Source of the DNA: Acidobacteriota bacterium
GTDB taxonomy: Bacteria > Acidobacteriota > Blastocatellia > RBC074
Direction of reading: 5' to 3'
Length of the DNA stretch: 64,000 nt
Assembly: GCA_016196035.1 (NCBI GenBank)
Contig: JACPYM010000021.1
Span: 1-64,000, forward strand
The translations under genes and the position numbers were made by a program. The notes beneath the pieces are model-generated. The model did not search any database. It was not told the DNA's origin and saw nothing but the letters and a program-made list of their open reading frames with translations. Within the stretch, counting starts at the first letter, position 1. The number at the start of each line of letters is the position of its first letter. This document shows, piece by piece, positions 21,122 to 32,075 of the stretch.

Positions 21122-24100
21122 TTAGAAGGTGACTCGCGCGCCGAAGCGCACCAGCCGCGCCGAACTGGAGACGCCAGTGATCAGCCCGAAGGTGCCTGGT
21201 GTGCTCACGCTGGTGCCCGGATTGCTCGGATTCGGGTGGTTCAAGCTGTCCAGATGTCCGCCCGCAACTCGCCGCCGATCCGCTCGGTGAATTTGAACTT
21301 CTTGAAAAGCGAACTGTCGAAGTTCCAGTAGCCCGGCCCGTTGATCAAACTGTTGCGCGTTACATTGCCGAAAGGCGCGTACAAAAGATTTGGGTCGTTC
21401 TTGCTGGCGACACTCGCCAGCGGTGTCGAGAAGACCGAGGTGTCAAAGTAGAGTTGCCCCGTGCGGATTCCAACTTCGTTAACCTTAGGCGTGCCGGTGG
21501 CGTTCGCACGCTGCGTGTTGCCGGGCGCATGCAAGGCCGTCCCGGTCGTGGTGAAATCAAGCGGCGTCCCGGAGCGGATATCAAGAATACCCGTCACTTG
21601 CCAGCCATCAAGCACCCATTTGACGAAGCCGTGCGTTTTGCTGGCGAAGGGAATTTGCCAGACGAAGCTCGACGCGAAAGAGTGCGTCCGGTCAAAGTCG
21701 GAGCGGCCATAACTCAACGCAATGTTGGCGGGTGTGCTGATGGTGCCCTGGTCGCCACCGGCGTAATCCAAAGACCGCCCGAGCGTGTAGTTGTTCGTAA
21801 ACAGCAGTCCTTTCGAGAAGCGCTTGTCCACTTTGATCTGTAGCGAGTTGTAGCTCGTGGTTTCCCGCACTCTGGTGGTGATCGAAGCCGTGCGCCCGAA
21901 GGAGTTGAAGTACGGACGCGCTGGGTTGTCGTTGGCCGCAGTCGCCAGCCCCAACTGGTTGGCGGCGTTCAGGTCGAGCACGAACACGACGTCGCGCCCG
22001 ACGTTGCCCACGTAAGCCGCCTCCCCTGTGAAGCCCCACCACAGTTGCCGCTGGAACGCGATGTTGTAGGAATGGAGTTTACCTTCGTGGAGGTCAGGCG
22101 GGGCGTAATACAGTCCGGTGGTTTTGAAGTTGCCGCCGTCAATGATCCCATTCGACGGAATATCGAAGAAGATCGGTGCGGGGAAGCCCGCCGCCATTGA
22201 GCCTGCCGGCGCGTAGGAGTTGGGCGCATTGAATTGATTGTTTTGTTTGACCGGGAAATTGAAGGCGTAGCTGTTGTCCGGGAAAGGCACCACGCTGGCA
22301 CCGTACCCGGCGCGTATCACGGTCTTGTCGCTCAAGCGATAGGCCGCGCCCACACGTGCCACAAAGTTTTTCCACGGCGCGCCCTTGACGTCAATGTTCT
22401 GCGGGACGTTGCCGTAGCCGGCCACGTGCAGCGCGTTCTCGCTCGGCACGTAATTCGACAGCCCGCCTTTGTTCACGATGCCGACCAGCGGTTGATAGTA
22501 CTCGTGACGCAATCCCAGAATCAGCGTCAGCTTCTTCGTCAATTGCCAAGTGTCTTGCGCGAAGCTGAAGGCGGCGTAGTGCTGCGTGCCGGGTTGGTCA
22601 ATCACCTTGATGTCGCGTCCGACGCTGTTGGGCAGGTCGAGCAGGAACGCGGCGAAGGCGTTGGCGGGCGCGGTTTGTGATCGCGTATCGGCGGTGGTCG
22701 CCGTGCGAAATCCGTTGAAATCGAAGTGACCGCGCACGCCGCCGTTGTCCTGAATCTGCAGCAACAGGTCGCGGTTGTGGCGAATCTCTTCGCCGAACTT
22801 GAACGAGTGATTGCCCCAGAGCTTGGTCAGAATAGCGGAGCCGAGATAAGTCTTCTCGCCGCGATCCCAGGGCAAGCTGCCCGAAAAGCCGAGCACCGGG
22901 CCGTCAAAATTGCTGATGTTGATCGAAGTCAGCCCGTCCGAAAAAGAATCCGTGTTGACGTTCGGGATGCCGACGTCTTTGGAAGTTTTCAGTCCGGTGG
23001 CCTGCGAGACCGCCACGTTGTGATACCAACTGATGCCGAAGCGCCCTTCCAGGATCAAGGTCGGGCTGAAGGTATGCGTGTAGTTGGCCGCCGTGCTAAT
23101 CGTGTTCTGCGTGCCAGTGCCGGCAAAGCCGCCGTTGGTCGGGCCGCCATAAAGCCCATAGGTGCCGGGATCGAAAACCTGCGGGCGCTGGTAGCTAAAG
23201 CGGTACGACAGCACGTTCTTGTCATTGATGTTGTAATTGATCTTGGTGTCGAAGGCATGCGTGGTCTTGATACGTACCTCGTTGAAAATGAGGTTGGGCA
23301 CCTGCGCCAAAAAGTAATTTGACGCACCGGGCGCCGGGCCGGCATTGGGACGCGCCAGGAAGGCCAGCAGCCTTTTGGCGATGGGGCTAATCCGGTTGTC
23401 CGGGATGATGTTGTTTGGGAAAGGATCGCGGGTGACATTGCCAGCCGCGTCGGTGCGCGTCGTCAGCGGATCATAAATAACAAACTGCTTACCGCTCGCG
23501 TCCACCGTCTTGCTGAAGTCGCCGTTGTACCACTCGGCGTAAGGAACTTTGTGTTGTTGCACAGTGCCCAGCGCGTCGGTGGTGTACTGGTAATCGCCAA
23601 AATAGAAAAGCTTGTTCTTCTTGATCGGGCCGCCGATGGTCGCGCCTGCCTGCCGGTAATGCGTCGGCGCGGTGGTGTGCGTGAAGAAATCGCCCGCCTG
23701 CAGCCAGCCATTGTTGTTGTTACCGAACATGAAGGCGCTGCCGTGCAGGCTGTTCGTGCCTGATTTGATTGTAACAGACGAGACCGCGCCGCCCGCGCGC
23801 CCGAACTCAGCGTCGAAGTTCGAGGTCGCCACGCTGACCGTTTCGATGGCGTCCGCCGCCGGGATCAAGACTTGCAGCAAGCCCGTCTTTTCGTTGTCAT
23901 CCACGCCTTCGATTTGGAAGTTGTTAGAGAGGCGCGATTGGCCGTTGACCTTCGATTCCAGGCTGTCCTGCGAGTTGAAGAATTGCGAATGGGGCCGCGT
24001 CGGGCGTGTCGCGCCGGGCACGGTGACGAGCAAACCCTGGAAGTTGCGGTTGAAGCCGAGCGGCAATTCACCGATCTGTTTGCTTTCGAGCAAGCGCCCG

Positions 24101-24555
24101 GTGTCGGCGCGGTCGGTTTGCAGGATCGCGGCGGCGCTGGCTTCGACGGTTACGGTCTCACTGACTTCGCCCACCTGCATCGCCAGATCAACGCGCACCG
24201 TCGTGTTGACGTCAACCGTGATGTTATCGCGCACGACCTTCTTGAAGCCTTTCAGGGTCGCTTCCACGCGATAGATGCCGTCCTTGATGTTTGAGAAGAC
24301 ATAGTTGCCATCTTGATTGGTGGCGGTGGTGACGGCGATGTTGGTGCGCACTTCGGTGGCGGTGACGGCGGCGCCTGCTGCCGCTGCGCCGTTGGCATCC
24401 GTGATGGTGCCGAGCAAGGCGCCTTTGACCGCTTGGGCCTGACCGGCGGAGGTCAGCAACATCGTCAATAGCAAGGCCGCGAGCAGCGTGCCCGTGTGTG
24501 TGAAGCGTTGCTGCCAGCGTACACGAGGGTGACGAGAGCTTAGTTTGAACTGCAT
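21122..24555 (-). CDS. Oar-like TonB-dependent receptor 1, frameshifted near the C-terminus
   Basis: A large outer-membrane receptor. A signal peptide (residues 1-42, ending SAGQAQA) precedes a carboxypeptidase-regulatory-like beta-sandwich (GALLGTITDANGAAAAGA, then YVFSNIKDGIYRVEATLKGFKK), then a plug domain (SRLSNNFQIEGVDDNEKTGL, NFDAEFGRAGGAVSSVT) and a long beta barrel. As read, the frame stops at 21241 after RADIWTA. One base is missing near 21250: shifting frame continues SLNHPNPSNPGTSVSTPGTF to a natural end in RVTF at a TAA (21122-21124). ATG 24555 has AGGAGA upstream. It heads a minus-strand group with Gfo/Idh/MocA and TIM-barrel genes, suggesting glycoside import. Confidence 0.88.
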
Positions 24556-24950
24556 AATCGAAGTCTCCTGATAAGGTTCCTGACGTTGAATGGAAGCAAT
24601 GCTGAATGTGCCGGGCCTTTCACACCGGTGTGCGAAGCGCGAGGCTATTTTCAACATTCGAAAATGCCCGTTACGGCTAATTCAGGTAGGAATCCCAGCA
24701 CGCTGACGAAAGAGGTGATGGTAAGTTGATGATGATGTTCCGCCAGCGGGGCGATTATCAGAATGGTAAGACCAGAAGTCAACGGCGGGTGAACGCCGGA
24801 CGCAAGCTATTTTCCGAATGCCCAAAGTGTAAGGAGCTTGAGGCAGCACGCGCTGGCCGGTGGTTTGGCGCAAATTTGGCGATTGATCCGCTTTGAGCAT
24901 GTTCCAGCTTTCCCACGACGTTGAGCGCGCGAGGCGGCTACCAGAGGTTT
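24556..24950. other. Intergenic region upstream of TonB receptor 1
   Basis: About 395 bases separate the receptor from the pseudogene stop. It holds the receptor promoter (24754-24782) and a leader of roughly 195 bases. No open frame here has a ribosome site or recognisable protein. Confidence 0.6.
24754..24782 (-). promoter_or_regulatory. Sigma-70 promoter of TonB receptor 1 with symmetric spacer
   Basis: On the minus strand TTGACT (24777-24782), a 17-base spacer and GATAAT (24754-24759) make a strong promoter about 200 bases before the receptor ATG. The spacer contains TGGTCTTACCA, an inverted repeat that could be an operator. The same layout is found before TonB receptor 2 (34955-34983). 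Confidence 0.6.
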
Positions 24951-26265
24951 TCACTTTGCTGGCGGCAGCGCAAACGCCACATACGTCCCGCCCGACGGCG
25001 CGCCGCGTTTACCGCCGCCCGCAGCGATGACGACGAATTGTCGTCCGCCCACCTGATAGGTTGCAGGCGTCGCGTTGCCCGCAAAGGGCAGCAAGCTTTC
25101 CCACAGCAACTTGCCGGTGGCTTTATCGAAGGCGCGGAACTTGCGGTCATAATTCGTCGCGCCGATAAAGACCAAACCGCCCGCCGTGACAATCAGGCCG
25201 CCGTAATTCCAACTGCCTGTGTCACGCAACCCTTGCGCGACCAATTCGGGATGTTCGCCCAAGGGAATCTGCCAGGCGATTTTGCCCTGGTTCAAATCCA
25301 CCGCGCTGAGCGTGCCCCAGGGCGGCTCGACCGCCGGATAGCCATCGGGATCGAGAAAGCGCGGATGGCCGTTTGTCGCATATTTTTGTTCGATAGGTGA
25401 GGCGCTCTTTTGCTCGACGGTGAGGTTGCTGTCTTCGCCGGTGAGCAGGAATTTGGTGAGGGCTTGCAAAGCCTCACGATTGAGCGAGGCCGTAAAACCC
25501 GGCATGCGTCCGAAGCCATTGCGGATGACTGTCTGCAATTCGGCGTCGTTGTATTTCTTGCTGACGTTGATCAGTGCGGGAAACTCCGGCGGCGTACCCT
25601 GCAAGTCTTTGCCGTGGCAACTGGCGCAGTTGCGTTCATACAAGTTGCGGCTGCTGGCTTGCGCGCGGGCTTGCGGACGCTCCACCAGTTTCAAGATGCA
25701 AGGCACTTCGCTGGCATTGACGAAGAGCAAGCTTGATTCAGGGTCAAAGGCTGCGCCGCCCCAGCCTGGCCCGCCGTCGAAGCCTGGAAAGACGATGACG
25801 CCTTGCAAATTGGGCGGCTCGAATTGGCCGCTGCTGGTGAGTTCACGAAACTGTTGCAACACAGCGGCGTGCGCGGCGGGCGTGCGCTTGGTCAGCATGG
25901 CTTCGGTCACGATTTGGCGAGCAATCGGCGGTGGCAGTTGGGGGACAGGCTGTGTGTCCGCCGGTTACTCGCCGTCCACGCCCTTGGTGGGGACTTTGCG
26001 ATATTCAATCGGGAAGACGGGTTTGCCGGTCTCGCGTTCAAACACAAAGATGTGCCCGGACTTCGTCAGTTGGGCCACGGCGTCCACCTTGCGGCCATTG
26101 TGTATGAGCGTGACCAACGCAGGGGCCGTCGGTAAATCCCTGTCCCACAAATCGTGTCGAATCGTTTAGAAATGCCATTTACGTTGGCCGGTTGCCGCAT
26201 CAAGACACAGCAGCAAATTGGCAAACAGGTTGTCGCCGTGCCGATTCGCGCCATAAAAATCATGG
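24951..26265 (-). pseudogene. Remnant of a PQQ-dependent (quinoprotein) dehydrogenase with a cytochrome c domain
   Basis: Read through, the frame gives the C-terminal part of a quinoprotein alcohol/glucose dehydrogenase: [59 protein letters not shown], a haem motif [15 protein letters not shown], and the closing propeller blade [20 protein letters not shown]. Two in-frame TAA codons interrupt it, at about 26165 and at 25965-25967. All the N-terminal half is missing, with homology ending about 20 bases from a MITE-like element at 26290. A 319-residue open frame remains downstream of the second stop, but it lacks a signal peptide and most propeller blades. Confidence 0.85.
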
Positions 26266-26289
26266 CTCAATAGCTGAATCTAGGAGCTA

Positions 26290-26392
26290 GTACTCCATCA
26301 AGCTGAAAATGAGGGATGTAGGGCGGGATTTAATCCCGCCCTACATCCCGGATGCGCTCTCAGCATCCATCACTTACAGCTTGATGGAGTAC
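26290..26392. repeat. MITE-like element A (103 bp, TA-flanked)
   Basis: Perfect inverted ends (GTACTCCATCAAGCTG and its complement) are flanked by TA on both sides (26288-26289 and 26393-26394). Inside is a second perfect palindrome at 26313-26349, two 18-bp arms around one base, with core TGTAGGGCGGG. No coding capacity. The same core is in element D (46753-46852). Confidence 0.85.
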
Positions 26393-26551
26393 TAGGTCAG
26401 TAACAACGCGAGCAATGATCCAAGCAGAGCCTTCCCTCGTTTGCGGGCGTTGTGAACTAACTCTAAAGAAACCGAGATAGAGCGGCAGCAATTCTTGCGA
26501 GATACCACGATGCGGGCGTAACCAGGAACGGCGCAAGGACCAGAAGCCTTC
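26392..26551 (-). pseudogene. C-terminal remnant of a DDE transposase (possibly IS1595/ISXO2-like)
   Basis: The minus strand encodes EGFWSLRRSWLRPHRGISQE and LLPLYLGFF, then after a frameshift ELVHNARKRGKALLGSLLA. EGFWS followed by an arginine-rich stretch and a YLGFF helix resembles the last DDE glutamate region of IS1595-type transposases. The family is an inference from pattern memory. It is cut by the IS1-family element on one side and ends in element A on the other. Confidence 0.5.
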
Positions 26552-26564
26552 GCGGTAGTGTTAC

Positions 26565-26999
26565 CTAGTGGTTGATACATTTAAGATTGTAATGCACGGC
26601 AAACAGTTTGAAGTGCAGGTTGAGCATATATTCTTTCTTTGAAAACGAGAGCGCCTTGCGCACGAGTCGGCTGCTGCGCTGCCGGAGTGCGTTGTTGAGC
26701 CGTTCAAGGTGCGCGGTCTCGCCGGTCTCTTTGCCGACCAGTTGAGGGGTGACTGCCGGCAGACAGTTGTAGGCCCGCCAGCAGTCGCTAAAACTGCGAC
26801 AGCGTAAATACTCATAAGGCAATTTGCGCCACAGCCGTTTGCAGGAATCCATTGAACCAGCGCCGCTAAAAAACGCGAGAATCTGACGAGTGCGCCGGGA
26901 CTGCACAATCCAGATGCGCACTTGCTGCACCTTCACCTGCACAAAGGTGAAGAGTTCAGCGGCTTCCAGCGCGTCCTCCGCCTGTGCTGGGGCAATGGT
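26565..26999 (-). pseudogene. IS1-family transposase catalytic part (InsB-like), inactive
   Basis: The frame reads LEAAELFTFVQ, VRIWIVQSRRTRQILAFF, CRSFSDCWRAYNCL, VGKETGETAHLERLNNALRQ and LSFSKKEYMLNLHFKLF, a clear match to the IS1 catalytic domain. The first catalytic aspartate (family ELDE) is replaced, reading EAAE. The second aspartate (FSDCW) and the glutamate (LERLNN) remain. The part joining it to the InsA-like frame is out of frame. Confidence 0.8.
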
Positions 27000-27033
27000 G
27001 GTTTTGAAGTTTACGGCGGCGCGCGCTTTTTTT

Positions 27034-27283
27034 TCAGATGCTGGAACACAGTGACGTGACTAATCCCGAAAATCCGCCCGGTTGCTCGTCAGGAGTTGCG
27101 TTCCAGATACGTGCGCTCCGGCACTGCCGGATCAAGCTGCCGGGTGGGCAGCCGATTGTCGAGGACGCTGGTGACCCCACAGTCCTTGCACTTGTAGCGT
27201 TGGTTCCCCACACGGTTTTTACCGTTGCGGACAATGTTGGGGCTATGACATTCATGACAAGTACGCGTTTCAGTGATCATATG
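27034..27283 (-). pseudogene. IS1-family InsA-like DNA-binding part, broken
   Basis: It begins MITETRTCHECHSPNIVRNG with a zinc-ribbon CxxC pair and GNQRYKCKDCG, as in InsA. A stop follows YLERNS, after which the helix-turn-helix text GRIFGISHVTVFQHLKKKRA continues in the same region. This shows decay by nonsense mutation. Confidence 0.75.
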
Positions 27284-27320
27284 CCACCTTGTCACATCAA
27301 CCACTAGATAACACTACCGC

Positions 27321-27835
27321 TTTGCGATAGAAATGTGGTTAGGTGTGATTTTCATGCTTAGCACGAACTGTCTTTTGTTATTCAGGATAAGAAGGTTACC
27401 ATTTCTTATTGTGTGCGAGTGTCATTGGCAAACTCGCTAAGGTTGCAGATAACTGATGCACATCCAGCACTCTAGCCGATAAAGGCCGAACCGTGCATAA
27501 GTTGATCGGAGCGTCACTATAAAGAGCTTGTTCCAGGGATGCAAAGGGAAGACGATGCACGCTCCAAGTTTCCAAAGATCACTTGCTCACCAGCACGCTC
27601 AAATGCAACTGATACGTCTTTGACTGAAAGAGGCGTTGCCATGTCGGGGCGATATTTATTTGTAAATGTTTTGGATTGAGCGCCCGGCAAAAACCGAGCG
27701 TTCGTTGGGCAAACCAGTTGCCAAAACCTCTTCTTCGGTTCAGTGAAGCGGGAATTGTTCAAGTGAATTTTCGGGCCGCAAGATGTTACATCGGAACATT
27801 ACGCCGAAATGACAGCGCACTGTTTTCACGCGTGC
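27321..27835. other. Gene-free stretch of about 515 bases
   Basis: No frame here has a credible start, ribosome site or recognisable domain, and no hairpin stands out. It lies between the IS1-family right end and the stop of the TIM-barrel gene, and is probably degraded sequence left by insertions and deletions. Confidence 0.6.
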
Positions 27836-28726
<891 letters not shown>

Positions 28727-28732
28727 GAAAAC

Positions 28733-29893
<1,161 letters not shown>

Positions 29894-29914
29894 TGCGTTT
29901 GTTCGTCACCTTGC

Positions 29915-30964
29915 TTACTTCGGCTGCAACACGGCTTTCACATACTTGCCGCCGTGCATCCCGTCGAAACAATCTTTCCAGTCTTCCAAAAAAGCCACGC
30001 GGCTGATGATTGGTTTGAGGTTGATCTGCCCCGACGCCAGCATCGAAACCACCATTTCCCAATTCTCAAACGTGTGGCTAAAGCTGCCCTGCAAACGCAC
30101 CGCCTTTTGCACCAGCGGATCAAGCGAGAAACCGAGTGGTTGCGGCCCCCAACCGACTTTGGTGATTTGGCCTGCCGGGCGCACGATGTCGAGCGCCGTT
30201 TTCAAGGCTGCTGAAGCGCCCGCCGCGTCTACGACCAAGTGTGCGCCGAGGCCGTCGCCGAGGCTCATCACCAAGTCTTTCAAATCGGTTTCTTGCAGAT
30301 TGACCGTGTGCGTCGCGCCCAACTCTTTCGCGGCTTCCAAACGCGAAGCGTCGCTGGCCAGCCCTGCGACGATCAGATTGCCTGCGCCTGCGAGGCGTGC
30401 CATTTCAGCGCACAGCAAACCAATTGGGCCGGGGCCGAAGACGACGACGGTGTCACCCGGTTTGACTTTGCTTTTCTCTACGACGCAGTTGTAACCGACG
30501 CAGCACGGCTCGGTCAGCGCGGCCTTTTCAAATGGCAGGCTGTCCGGGATGTGATGCAGGCAGCGTTCCGACACGCGCACGTACCCCGCCATTGCGCCGT
30601 TGATGCCGTAGCCAAACCCTTTGCGTTGCGGGCACAGGTTGTAAGCGCCCGTGCGGCACATCATGCATTGGCCGCAAATATACGAAGCCGTTTCCGACAC
30701 GACGCGGTCACCTTCTTTGAACAGTTTCACGCGGCTGCCTTTGGCCGCGACAATGCCGCCGAACTCGTGACCCAGGATCACCGGCGTATTGACCGGCCAG
30801 CTTTGCGAACCGTGGTATTGATGTACGTCGCTGCCACAGACGCTGACGCCGCCGACTTTGAGCAGCACTTCGTCATCATTGATTTCCGGCACCGGCACTT
30901 CGCGGACTTCGACGGAACCAGGTTTGAGGTCGTATTGGACGACCGCAGTCATTGTTTGAGTCAT
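29915..30964 (-). CDS. Zinc-dependent polyol/alcohol dehydrogenase (sorbitol dehydrogenase-like MDR)
   Basis: A medium-chain dehydrogenase of about 349 residues. The catalytic-zinc cysteine is in GVSVCGSDVHQYHG, followed by GHEFGGIV; the structural-zinc lobe is CGQCMMCRTGAYNLC; and the NAD-binding motif is VFGPGPIGLLCAEM. The combination fits sorbitol, L-iditol or galactitol dehydrogenases that oxidise polyols to ketoses. The start at ATG 30964 is preferred over an upstream GTG at 31000, which lies in a repeat sequence. It shares the cluster with the decarboxylase and isomerase genes, so a role in converting an imported sugar acid or polyol is likely. Confidence 0.9.
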   Translation of the reverse strand: MTQTMTAVVQYDLKPGSVEVREVPVPEINDDEVLLKVGGVSVCGSDVHQYHGSQSWPVNTPVILGHEFGGIVAAKGSRVKLFKEGDRVVSETASYICGQCMMCRTGAYNLCPQRKGFGYGINGAMAGYVRVSERCLHHIPDSLPFEKAALTEPCCVGYNCVVEKSKVKPGDTVVVFGPGPIGLLCAEMARLAGAGNLIVAGLASDASRLEAAKELGATHTVNLQETDLKDLVMSLGDGLGAHLVVDAAGASAALKTALDIVRPAGQITKVGWGPQPLGFSLDPLVQKAVRLQGSFSHTFENWEMVVSMLASGQINLKPIISRVAFLEDWKDCFDGMHGGKYVKAVLQPK

Positions 30965-30985
30965 AAATGCAAAGCGGGAATTTTC

Positions 30986-31241
30986 CGCCCACGAAGTCAC
31001 ACGAAGAAAGACACGAAGAAGAGGAATCTTTTACTTAGAGCGGTTTGCAATTGCGTTTACGGGAGTCAGTTGACGCCGGGACAGTATCGCGCGCGTGAGC
31101 AAGCGGTGCGTCAAGCTGGCATCATTGGCTAAACTGCCAAAGCTCCGCTTGCTTACGCGCGCGGTACTATCCCGTTGCGCGGGTTTCCCGTACAACGAAG
31201 TGAAAACCGCTCTAGTGCCACTTCGTGTGGCTTCGTGGGCG
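30986..31241. repeat. Inverted repeat CGCCCACGAAG-type flanking MITE-like element B
   Basis: A 21-bp sequence at 30986-31006 and its inverted copy at 31221-31241 match at 20 of 21 positions (core CCACGAAG, CACACGAAG). The 175-bp element B sits entirely within the loop, as if inserted into an older hairpin. Confidence 0.75.
31038..31212. repeat. MITE-like element B (175 bp, TA-flanked)
   Basis: The ends GAGCGGTTT and AAACCGCTC are flanked by TA at 31036-31037 and 31213-31214. Internal arms around GCGCGTGAGCAAGCGG and CCGCTTGCTTACGCGC are inverted. Length and most of the sequence match element C at 40125-40299, so the two are copies of one family. No coding capacity. Confidence 0.85.
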
Positions 31242-31248
31242 AAATTTA

Positions 31249-31941
31249 TTATTCCCGAATCCTCCGTGTAATTTCTGAAAGAATGGATTTGAGATCGTTG
31301 CCTCCGGTATGGGAGGCAGTGCTGAACGAGTACGCATCAATCGCCAGCGGCGCGCCAATCACCACCAGCGGCGCGCCGTGTTTCGGCATGCTGATGGCCT
31401 GTTCGATGGAAAGGCCACCGACAGCTTGGACGGGAATGCTGACGGCTGCAACGACGGCTTTGAGGTCGTCGAGCGGACTGAGCATGTGGCCCGTGTCGGC
31501 GTAAATGCCATTGCGTTCGTCGAAGCCCGTGTGATGCACGATGTAATCCACGCCGAGGTCTTCCATCCATTTCGATGCGGCGGCTTTGTCGTCGCAGACC
31601 ATGTTGTCGCCCATGACTTTGACGCCGAAATCGCGGCCCGCTTTGACAACGCATTTGATCGTCTCGGCGTGCGCGCGCGCCATCACGACGACGTGCGTTG
31701 CGCCCGCTTTCGCCATCATCTCGGCTTCGAGATAGCCGCCGTCCATGGTTTTCAAGTCGGCGACGATGGGCGTGTCGGGAAACTCTTGGCGCAAGGCGCG
31801 CACGCCGTGCAGCCCTTCGGCCAGAATGAGCGGCGTACCGGCTTCGAGCCAATCCACGCCTGCTTCGAGCGCGATGCGGGCAGTTTCGAGTGCTTCGTTG
31901 ATGTCAGTAAGATCAAGAGAGATTTGAACGATTGGTTTCAT
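31249..31941 (-). CDS. 3-hexulose-6-phosphate synthase / 3-keto-L-gulonate-6-phosphate decarboxylase family protein
   Basis: A 230-residue member of the orotidine-monophosphate decarboxylase suprafamily. The signature PIVADLKTMDGGYLEAEMM contains the catalytic Asp/Lys/Asp set (DLK..D), preceded by VDWLEAGTPLILAEGLHGV and followed by VVVMARAHAETIK, YIVHHTGFDERN and VQAVGGLSIEQA (phosphate loop). The family either condenses formaldehyde with ribulose 5-phosphate or decarboxylates 3-keto-L-gulonate 6-phosphate. With a polyol dehydrogenase and isomerases next to it, and no 6-phospho-3-hexuloisomerase, the decarboxylase role seems the more likely. This choice is an inference. Confidence 0.85.
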   Translation of the reverse strand: MKPIVQISLDLTDINEALETARIALEAGVDWLEAGTPLILAEGLHGVRALRQEFPDTPIVADLKTMDGGYLEAEMMAKAGATHVVVMARAHAETIKCVVKAGRDFGVKVMGDNMVCDDKAAASKWMEDLGVDYIVHHTGFDERNGIYADTGHMLSPLDDLKAVVAAVSIPVQAVGGLSIEQAISMPKHGAPLVVIGAPLAIDAYSFSTASHTGGNDLKSILSEITRRIRE

Positions 31942-31945
31942 TGTT

Positions 31946-32075
31946 GGTAGTCGGTAGCCGGTAGTCAGTCGTCGGTAGTCAGTAGGGGCGGTAGCCGAAA
32001 GCCAATCAAGAGCAACCTATTCAGTTGCGACATCTACTGACTACTGACTACTGACTACCGACGACTGACTACTTG
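31946..32075. repeat. Heptamer-built inverted repeat (GGTAGTC / CTACTGA)
   Basis: Left arm: five or six 7-bp units from 31946 (GGTAGTC, GGTAGCC, GGTAGTC, AGTCGTC, GGTAGTC). Right arm: six units from 32034 (CTACTGA three times, CTACCGA, CGACTGA, CTACTTG). A 25-bp perfect inverted match pairs 31961-31985 with 32048-32072. The right arm includes the TAG stop of the DUF1080 gene. Confidence 0.85.

Larger units (their letters stand above)
26552..27320 (-). mobile_element. Decayed IS1-family insertion sequence (769 bp)
   Basis: Terminal inverted repeats of 25 bp with one mismatch lie at 26552-26576 and 27296-27320 (core GGTAGTGTTA and CTAGTGGTTGAT). The 769-bp length is essentially that of IS1. 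Between them are degraded InsA-like and InsB-like frames on the minus strand. No convincing target duplication was found. Confidence 0.85.

Noticed and set aside
24682-24954. Minus-strand open frame of 90 codons upstream of TonB receptor 1
   Set aside because: It contains the receptor promoter and has no ribosome site or familiar motif.
26541-27335. Target-site duplication of the IS1-family element
   Set aside because: The flanks gccttcgc and gctttgcg agree at only part of their positions, so no duplication is claimed.
27517-27762. Minus-strand open frame of 81 codons in the gene-free stretch
   Set aside because: No ribosome site, no recognisable domain, and degraded surroundings; too weak to call a gene.
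31946-32075. Repeats considered as a CRISPR array
   Set aside because: Units are 7 bp with no spacers and the array is inverted, so it is not CRISPR; no cas genes are present.
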